From Phyto melanocephala (lineage: Eukaryota; Arthropoda; Insecta; Diptera; Rhinophoridae): a DNA stretch of 64,000 nucleotides. The position numbers and the translations under genes are program-made. This document shows, piece by piece, positions 56,352 to 64,000 of this stretch. Each line of letters begins with the position of its first letter. Within the stretch, counting starts at the first letter, position 1. The notes below the pieces were generated by a model, which saw only the letters and a list, made by a program, of their open reading frames with translations, was not told the origin of the DNA and searched no databases. Location of the stretch: positions 11,265,201-11,329,200 of the forward strand of contig OW799237.1 in the NCBI GenBank assembly GCA_941918925.1, in the 5' to 3' direction.

Positions 56352-58848
56352 TTTCATATAAAAGACACTCAAGTTATCATCGCTTTTTTGTGGTCAGTTT
56401 TTTCACCGATCCATAGAGCACACCAAACAGTGACAATATATGGATATAATGATTCTTAAGTTATGGCTTGTGAAAAAACTTTATATCAAATAAGGCATCC
56501 ACTTAGTCAATTAGCTTTATCGCTGAACAAAAATTTCTTGTAACATTGGCAAAGAGTTTCTCAAAAATAATCTTTCTTTTCGTAATCATAATTTGGAGGC
56601 GTTGTTAAAATGTCATTCGGTGTATATTTCTGATGAAATAGATAAAATATTTTCTCGCACATACTAAGCAATATTGCCAACTTAAAGTTGTATGTCTCCT
56701 AACAACACACCATGTGTTCGCATTAAATTCTAACAAAAATATTTCTTTAGTTTGGAAAACAAAGAAAAAGAAAATTTGTTTTTAAATATCATATTTCTAT
56801 TGTACAATTATCTTAAGAGACATAAATACACGTCTAATTACAAAAATATCTTTTCTTTTCTTCAGTCTTAATCTTGTATGGTAATACTTCTTACAACAAA
56901 CTTTCATAAATACTTTTTGAAATGTATAAGGACTCAAACATTTACAACTAAATCTATAGGAGTAGGAGAGCTAATGTGTTTAAGTATTTGGGTGTTTGTG
57001 TGTATTTTTGTGTTTTGCGTTTTGTGTTTTTTTTTGTTAGAAAATAACAAAAATATAATCACGTTTCATGTATAATAAACTTTTACTTTTGTTTTGTGTA
57101 TAACACGGTAGAGTAGATATGTGTGTGTGTGGGTGTGTGTATTTAAGTAGATGAATAAGTTCGAGTATGTTGTGTATTTCCTGTTCCGTGGTAATTTGGC
57201 TTTAGTTTCTATACAGCTACACGTATAATATTTCTTTTAAATACTCACATATTTATTTATGAGTTTTTATTTTGTTGCTGTATTTTTTTATAATTAAGTT
57301 ATTTGTTACTTATGCTACTTTACTGTGAACAATTATACTTAGGATTGCTGTTGTTGTTGTTGCCTTAGTATTCTAGTTCTTGTAGCATTAGTTTTATAAA
57401 ACTTTAAGAAAAAGAAAAGAAAGAGAATAAGACATGCATATTTTTATTGTTGGTCATGCTACTTTAGGTATGTGTGTATGTATGTCCGGTAGTTCAAAAG
57501 CATACAATTTATTTTAGAAAAATAAACGTATTAGTTTCACCACTTGTAGTCTAGGAAAAATTTTTACTTAAATTGAAAAGATCATAGAGACACAGAGGTT
57601 AAGATTATATTTAGATAAATGTAAAGTTTCAAAAAGTACAGTGCAGGCTATATGCTGTAATAAAAGAAAGTCGAGTTCTTCGCAGCACTAATAATTAATC
57701 ATAAAATGAAAGCACTTTGAGAAAAGCTTTACTTTGATGCAGTAGTGAAAGTGAATTAATAAATGAAAAATTGTACAAATTAATCAATTTCATGTGAATC
57801 CATTCTTCTCTTACTACAAAACAGATTTCTTAGGAAGAAAGTTGAAAGAACTCTATTGTAAATCTGTCATTTACATACTACAATAGGCTTTGGCGCATTT
57901 GGTGCTAAAACAGTAATACTTCAAAGCGATAACGAGCCATATAATTTGCCTAAAGTAAACTTTTATTAGGTTAGTTTGAAAAATTGGGACATTGAAAGCC
58001 CCGACTCATGTCAGATATGCCAATTTGGCATGTGATAAACTGTAAAGGAACGTAATTTGCCTGATAAAACCATAACCCCAATTCTGTTAATATTTGACTA
58101 GATCAAGTACCCAGTTATTTTAATGGAATTCATGAAGGATTTACAATTCAAATTCCTTCGATATTTTTAGTTCGGCATAGTGTCCACGTTAAAGCTCTCG
58201 CGACTAATATGCCCAAACGCAGGACATTGACGAAGGTACACAGAAAAAATTATCGTTTAAATATTTTCAAGCAAACGTTTGGCTTAATTTAATTTTAAGT
58301 TCTATTAATATTTTAATTGTTTCAAATAACTTTTTGTTTGTTTATTTACTTAGATTAACACATGAGCTAAAACAACAAATCAATTTTTTTTATTTGCGCT
58401 CAGTGTGCGTTTTCATCGCCTGTTATTTTTATCATTAACTTTATAATTCTTATTTAGTTAAAGAACCTGTATACTTAAATTCTTTAGTTTGATACAAGAC
58501 TCTCTTCTTGTCTTGCGTGTCATACGTCTATTTTCATTAATTAAATCTTACTCTTTGATTAAGTATTTCTTTGAGATTTTAACTGATTTTTCAAATAACT
58601 TGTCATCGATGCATTCTCTGGAATGTTTGTTTGAATTATTCATATATATATTTTTTTAATATTCTTGAACTAATATCTAACAATTGTTTGTGAATTTTTT
58701 TAATAAACTTCTTATTTGTTTCTGCTAATAATTTGTTTGAAGGTCGGATATTTTTTTAATGAAAAATGTTTACAGATTTAAACAGTTAATTGTATTGAAA
58801 ATATTTTAATGTTTTACTCTGTTTGAATTTATAAATTAAGTGATAGGT
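56352..58848. other. Noncoding, nothing recognised
   Basis: AT-rich DNA. GCACACCAAACAGTGACAAT near 56,410 resembles the transposase text at 55,745 and may be a scrap of the same family. A GT-rich microsatellite lies at 57,120-57,140. No gene. Confidence 0.55.
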
Positions 58849-59063
58849 AGGTAGGTAAGGCTGGTGCACAGTTACCCTCACCCGGAGACCATTACGGTCC
58901 ATTGTGACGCCTTAATAGAGAGAAGAATAGAAATAGTTAAAATAAAAGTAAAAGAGAAGCAGACCAGTCCAGAGTCTCTGGCGGGAATCGAACCCGCAAC
59001 CCCTAAACTACTGACTTGTCCTCTACTGACTAGTCCAACGGGGCACCCAATTAAGTGATAGGT
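58834..59063. repeat. Target-site duplication of SINE copy 3
   Basis: Perfect 15-bp direct repeats AATTAAGTGATAGGT at 58834-58848 and 59049-59063 define the insertion. A length of 15 bp is typical of LINE-type target-primed reverse transcription. Confidence 0.9.
58849..59048 (-). mobile_element. tRNA-derived SINE, copy 3, with 15-bp target duplication
   Basis: On the minus strand the head GGGTGCCCCGTTGGACTAGT starts at 59048. The A-box region is TAGTCAGTAGAGG, and the B-box is a perfect GGTTCGATTCC (58984-58994) inside a fully paired T-arm (GCGGG-TTCGATT-CCCGC). A TC-rich linker, a 3' body ending ...GTGCACCAGCC and a tail TTACCTACCTACC follow. The direct repeat AATTAAGTGATAGGT is identical on both sides (58834-58848 and 59049-59063), proving retroposition of a 200-bp unit. 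The head is shared with copies 1 and 2; the 3' body differs. The 64-codon frame 58864-59058 is a by-product. Confidence 0.9.
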
Positions 59064-61039
59064 CCTTATTGAAACAAAGATTATTTTTGGTTCTCTAAAT
59101 TTCTTTATTAAATCAGAAATTTAATTTTTTCTGTGCAGTTTTTCAATGTCACATTATCTTCTGTGTATGCTCTACATATTTTTTCATCAGTTGCATGTGA
59201 GGTAGATGAGCTCTTATCTTCTTGTGACCTGTTATAACACGAGTTAATCTCCTAAGTGTTGGTCTGCTCCGTTTCAGAATGTCCTTGGATTTTTCGAAAT
59301 TTGGTTTACCTTATAGTGGGTTTGGCACCTTGTCTACTGCAATATTTTGTCACTTGATAACATGTTCCTCCATTGCCCAATTTTTAAGTTAATTTTTGTA
59401 CCTCTAAAAGGGTTCTGGATTTTTCAAGGTGGTGATATTCTTTAGTGATTCTATTTTTAATAATAATTTCTTCACTTCTTTGTCTCCGTAAGCTAAATTG
59501 TAAGTAAAACTTTGAAATTTCACACTTCTAAAGCATTTTTTTATTGAAAGCTGATGACCAATTATGTTATCGAATATGCCCAAAAAAGTCATCTTTCATA
59601 AGTCAACTTCCTAAAAAAAATTTTTTAAATCAAAAAATTTTGTAGGGCATACAAATTTCGTTCTCTTGTACCTCCCCTTCAAATATAATCTGTCTCTTGT
59701 TTTAATCCTCAACACTCACACTAAATCATAGTAGTTAAATAATAACATATTTTTGGAACATCTTTGGGGAGTTCCTTTCGGTTTCAGTTTTACTCCACAT
59801 CATTTAGTTTGGATTACAATACACAACAACATATGAACGTGCAAACTGTGATAGAGGAGTTGAGGTTATAGTGGAGTGATATAGAGCAGTGCAGAGGAGT
59901 TTAGAGAAGCAGTAGATTTGTTTTTTATTACTTAAGGAATTAAAATTTTTGTGTGTTGTTGCAACTATTTTCTAAATATTCACAACGAAATCTTGTTGTT
60001 GTTGTTTATTTGTTCTTTTGAAATTCTTAAGATATATTTCTTAACAAACTACTAGTCCCTTGTTTAGTTGAAGTTATTGCTATATAGTTGCTAGATTACC
60101 TTAGAAACTTTAATTATGTTTTAAGGACTATTTTCTTTTTCAAAAAGTTGGTTTAAGCGAAAGCAAAAATGTTTATGAGGGTGTAAAACAGGTAATCGGT
60201 TAGCATGTCTTTTCATGTCTTTCATGCTTTAGTTTGCCCAGGTAATTGTGTTAAAGGAGTTTTTAAGTAAGAATTATAGGTTTTAGGCGATAAAACAGTG
60301 ACCCTTAATACTAGGACTTGACGCGACATCGAGATGGTTCAACAGTGAAGAGGCATCACGTTAAAACAGCAAAAAATAAAATAGTTTATACTCAAAAGAA
60401 TATGGCGAAATTCTTACTTTTTATGCTGTTGGTATAAAGCTTCAGTACAAACACATTAAAAGTTAAAGTTGAGGAAATTGAAGATATAAAGGAGAGAGTG
60501 GGGTAAGCTTTTAGTAGGAGGAAAATTAAAGTTTTTAGTCAACACTATAGTCTCGTCTATTGGATTTGTTTAATCAAGTTTCAATTTGGAATATTGTCTG
60601 GACTATAATTTAGTAAATTTTCTAGAATATATTTTAATCAATGAAGTCGAACTCAATCTAGACTATAGAGTGGAGTCTGGACTATAGTTATAGTAGTTAT
60701 AGTCTGGAGTATAGCTAAGACTTTGGCATATGTTTTATGATATTTTACACAGCCCTTACTTTAGAGCATGCACGATTATTATAAACTTTTTTAAAGACCT
60801 TAGACTCCAGAGAAAATAGTTAAAAATAGACCATTATACTGTAGCAAAACGTTAAATTTAGTGCTTTTTAAAGTGAATTTTTAAAGAAGACCATTGTTTT
60901 ACGCGCTGTATGTCTTGTAGTGCTGTCTTGTCTAAACCTGAACTCAGCGAAACCATGCGCTTAAATTTGAGGATGGAATGTTGTTATTATTGTTGCCATT
61001 GACGGTAACATTTTGATTTACCTTATTTTAAAGAAAAAA
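59064..61039. other. Noncoding, nothing recognised
   Basis: AT-rich DNA. The stretch 59,150-59,600 is of mixed composition with a 62-codon minus frame (59404-59592) that I cannot assign. Words such as TAGTCTGGACTATAG recur loosely at 60,590-60,720. Confidence 0.55.
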
Positions 61040-61650
61040 TTTACCAGTGATTCCATTAGTCCATAAACCACACCATGCCATTGTTTTTAATAGATGCAAT
61101 GGTTGCTTTTGGTACTCTTTGGATTGCTTATCAGCCCAAATATGGAAATTTTGTTTAATTGTTTATCCATTGAGATAGAAATGTGTTTCATCATTAAATA
61201 GAATTTAACGATAAGACTCCAGATTGTTATTGAGTTTTTCCAGAGCCTATAAAAACACCCAAAAATTAAAGTTTCAAATATAAGTTAATATAATCCTGTC
61301 TTCAATTCTTGCACAAATTTAATTTTTAACACTTTAGGACCAAGATCTTAACCCAAGCTGCTGACAACAACGACGAATCGATTCTTCATTGCGTTCGCGT
61401 ACACTCTCAGCTACAGCTTACATATTCTCTTCATTACGTGCTGGATTTGGTTTTAATGATCGATAATCATTCCCTAATGCAAACTGGGATTTAAATCTGC
61501 AAGTGGTAGTAGCAAAAGTGGTTTCAGTAGGGCGATTATGCGCACAGTAAGTTACTTGTATAGCACGAAAAATATTTCTCATAGAACGTTTTTTTTTCGT
61601 AATACAGTTAAACAATTTGGAGACGCTGTTGTAGTGTGAGTCTTTCCTTA
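61040..61650 (-). pseudogene. Tc3-like (DUF4817-type) relic I
   Basis: Minus-strand order: RLTLQQRLQIV near 61,600-61,635; KKRSMRNIFRAIQVTYCAHN and RPTETTFATTTCRFK (N-terminal domain, open frame 61418-61615); ARNEENM followed by a stop; AVAESVRE; IRRCCQQLGL near 61,350-61,380; then, after a gap, FNDETHFYLNG (first catalytic aspartate) at about 61,165-61,200; NFHIWADKQSKEYQKQPLHL; WCGLWTNGITGKFFL near 61,045. It is the most complete N-terminal half of the family in this window. The C-terminal half is missing. Confidence 0.75.
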
Positions 61651-63399
61651 ATGACCTGCCAAATGATACTGAACAAAAACGACAAAAAAGTTTGATATCA
61701 GTAATGCTTGATCTGTCAAAAAAGCCTACTGGAAATCAAAACTCAAGATCGATCTCCCTACAGTTGCTTTCTTTTATAAGGATATTAAAACTTTTTCAAA
61801 GCTTAAGTTTTATTTACGTTTTCGAAGTACATATATCAGCAGTAACATATTCAATTCTATTACAGTTTCGTTGTACTTAAATGTCAAGAACAAAAAAATG
61901 TTTTTCACATACTCCACATTTACTTGCATTTTGTTTTTTAAGCTGGTGGTAACACTTGTACCAAAAACCACCAAACTTGCATCCTTGTTAACTTTACGTT
62001 CCGTTTTTCTATTTATCTTACGAATTTAAACAAATTTGCAATTTCTTGAAATTTCTTGCAGTTTTTTTCTTGTTGTCCATGCTCTTATTTGTCTTTGATA
62101 TAACCCACAAATTTAAATTTGATTTTTATCATCGTGCAACATTTGCTCTTCGTACAGCACACATACATGCCCTGCAACTGAACGCGTAAATGTCGAAAAT
62201 AATAATATATTTATGCAGCATCATCATGAATTGAGGCAAGCAGGTGTCATGTTCTGCTAAAAGAAGATTGAGAAGAAAAACACAACGCAGTTAAATGTTA
62301 GCAAAGAAGAACATAAAAAGCATAAAATAAAGTTTAAGAAATTTAAAATTAAATCTAGAAGAGAGTTGACTTTTTGACGTTTAACTGCTTAAAGGTAAAA
62401 CATTATTTTGCATATAAACGAGGCGGGTAAAGATGTGTGTAAAAAAAAATATTACAATAAGATCTTCAAGTAATTGAGTGAGTACCTTGTAAAGTTTAAG
62501 CGCAGACTGAGTTAATTTTGCGATATTTTTTTTTTTTTTTTAAAGTGGAGAAAATATAATACAACTTAGACGTGGAACAATAAGTGGAGGGTGTTTTAGT
62601 TGAAAACTTAGATGCAAATCCGAGCTGTTTTAAAAAATAATGAAATAGACTTCTTATCTTAAATTGACACCTTATATCTTTACTTTTAGAAATAGGTTTA
62701 AATGAAATTACTTTCACAACGAACCATAACTTTGAATCACATTTTTTCTATAGTCTTAAGACGAGAAAATTTTCGCTTAAAACACGTCGCAGCATTAAGA
62801 TTTTATATTTTTCCCTTCTAAATTTACACTCTCTACTCAGTAAAATATTTAAAAAAATATCAACAATAAAAACAAAATCAACTGCTATAAAATCAAATAC
62901 GTTGATGGTGTTTAAAATGGTGGAATTTGTTTTTGAAAAAAATATTTTGCTTTGTTGTATTTTCATGACATACAAAGCATGCGAATTTTTTAAACAGTTT
63001 TAACAGCTATTTTTTTATCTTCCAATTTATCGCTTTTTTACATTTTAAGCAAACAAGTGTCAATTTAGCTTTTAAATGGCAATAAACTTAAGTGTTTTAA
63101 AAAATGAAGGAAAATCAATTCAACAATATTCTCTCCTTTAACCTTTTTTTACTTTTCAAGGACACAACAGAGATAAGGGGATAAATTTAAATAGACAGAG
63201 ATTTTAATTTTATTTTATGAAGCATTATTCAGTGGAATAATATTGATTTTTTTAATTTGCTAATTTATTTATATAAGAAAAGAAAGGGGAATAATTTCTA
63301 TTGTCACTTACTCTAGCATTTGCTCTAATGGATCAACTTAAACACGCCGCTCACATTTTTTTAAAATGACAAAATTGCAGAAGCGTTGCATACAATATC
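61651..63399. other. Noncoding, nothing recognised
   Basis: AT-rich DNA with minus frames at 62496-62717 and 62748-62975 that are lysine/phenylalanine-rich and motif-free. Confidence 0.6.
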
Positions 63400-63870
63400 C
63401 TTTTTAAATAGCCCAAGAATTCATATTTTCCGGCTGATTTTTTAACCGTTTGGGATATGAAAATTGAAAGAAAGGTGAATGAAATATTTTTTGCGATAAT
63501 AAATAAATATCTGTTATTAGCTTTTTAATAATTATTTCATGTAAATAATGTCCACAGCTATTCCCTGTGCTCCATCCGTGAGTTTCAATTTTAGCCAATT
63601 TTTCCAGCGTTCCTGGCAGTATCTCGCCAATGACACTTGTAGTGTTGCCTTGCAATGCTGGAATTGTTGCTGGCTTATCCCTCTATACAAAAAGCTTCAC
63701 GTCTTTCCAAAAAATAGTTTATTGGAGCCAAATCTCATAATTTTGAAGGCCATTGGATTGCTTCAAAAGGGGAGACTAGTTGCTTATCTAACTCACCTTC
63801 CAAAATATTAATGGCATTACATGCCGTTCAAGATGTACAATATTTAAGAAGTTCGGCTCTTGTAAGGTCC
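63400..63870 (-). pseudogene. Tc3-like (DUF4817-type) relic J, C-terminal third
   Basis: Minus-strand reading: LVSPFEAIQWPSKL then DLAPINYFLERREAFCI at about 63,690-63,785, matching the NWPPRSCDLTPLDYFLWG segment with the third catalytic region. After a frameshift come LQGNTTSVIGEILPGTLEKL, HGWSTGNSCGHYLHEIIIKK (open frame 63404-63655), the usual end of the protein (GGHLxEIIF). It lies next to the Helitron end at 63,911. Confidence 0.65.
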
Positions 63871-63910
63871 ATCCAATGAGCTTTTTTCTTCTGATGATTT
63901 TATTTAAAAA

Positions 63911-64000
63911 CTAGCTGACCCTTAAGAGGACTTGCGGAATTCGCTGCATAATTAGATCTGGCCTTCATTTTGTCACTATCTTTTAGAAGCAAGTTTAAGA
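63911..64000 (-). mobile_element. Helitron 3' end, running off the window
   Basis: CTAG at 63911-63914 with A outside at 63,910 (T on the minus strand) is followed by CTGACCC and the near-palindrome TGCGGAATTCGC at about 63,933-63,945. Read on the minus strand this is a hairpin, then GGGTCAGCTAG, T: the Helitron 3' terminus. The rest of the element lies beyond 64,000. Confidence 0.7.

Noticed and set aside
56125..58903. A 15-base word ATTACGGTCCATTGT shared by the Helitron fragment and SINE copy 3.
   Set aside because: A single shared 15-mer is near what chance allows in a window of this size, and the flanks do not align.

Overview
This 64 kb window is very AT-rich, gene-poor eukaryotic DNA, most likely from a higher (calyptrate, blowfly-like) dipteran. 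Four things point there. A ribosomal protein L8 copy reads almost like the fly protein. Several copies carry the dipteran (GTCY)n / 'TATACCCTCCACC' dispersed repeat. Helitron ends occur, and there are many Tc1/mariner-type transposase remnants. The species call is inference; no database search was possible. I see no intact host protein-coding gene, rRNA or functional tRNA. The long open stretches are either transposon relics or chance frames in AT-rich DNA.

Layout. 0-9 kb: a long inverted repeat (2.2-2.5 kb), a small TA-flanked foldback element (4.4 kb), an almost open Tc1/mariner-superfamily transposase (6-6.9 kb, minus), a TTAA-flanked MITE (7.3-7.55 kb), a (GTCY)n repeat split by another MITE (7.57-8.2 kb) and a decayed Tc3-like transposase (8.4-9 kb). 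9-19 kb: mostly featureless, with a non-LTR RNase H relic (13.6-14.1 kb), a Helitron containing a SINE (15.6-16.5 kb), a MITE with an 8-bp target duplication (17.75 kb) and a TTAA-flanked MITE (18.1-18.4 kb). 21-30 kb: two local tandem duplications, a tRNA-derived SINE, two adjacent Tc3-like relics, a non-LTR RNase H relic and more repeat pieces. 34.7-38 kb: a remarkable AT-rich array of quasi-palindromic units. 39-50 kb: a 205-bp MITE, a segmental duplication, two non-LTR relics, a Tc3-like element with both ends, and a Helitron with both ends. 50.9-56.4 kb: a dense nest holding four Tc1/mariner relics (one with perfect 31-bp terminal repeats), a processed RPL8 pseudogene, a MITE inside a transposase, and a Helitron 3' end. 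58.8-59.1 kb: a SINE with a perfect 15-bp target duplication. 61-64 kb: two more Tc3-like relics and a Helitron 3' end running off the window.

How the parts relate. Nothing here looks like a working operon or pathway; the organising theme is transposon layering. At least nine relics belong to one Tc3-like (DUF4817-type) transposase family. Two belong to a second Tc1/mariner family with an unusual FWPD motif. Four are RNase H-bearing non-LTR retrotransposon 3' ends. Four or five are Helitron ends, and three are clear SINEs. Nesting (SINE in Helitron, MITE in transposase, MITE in the (GTCY)n repeat) gives a relative order of insertion.
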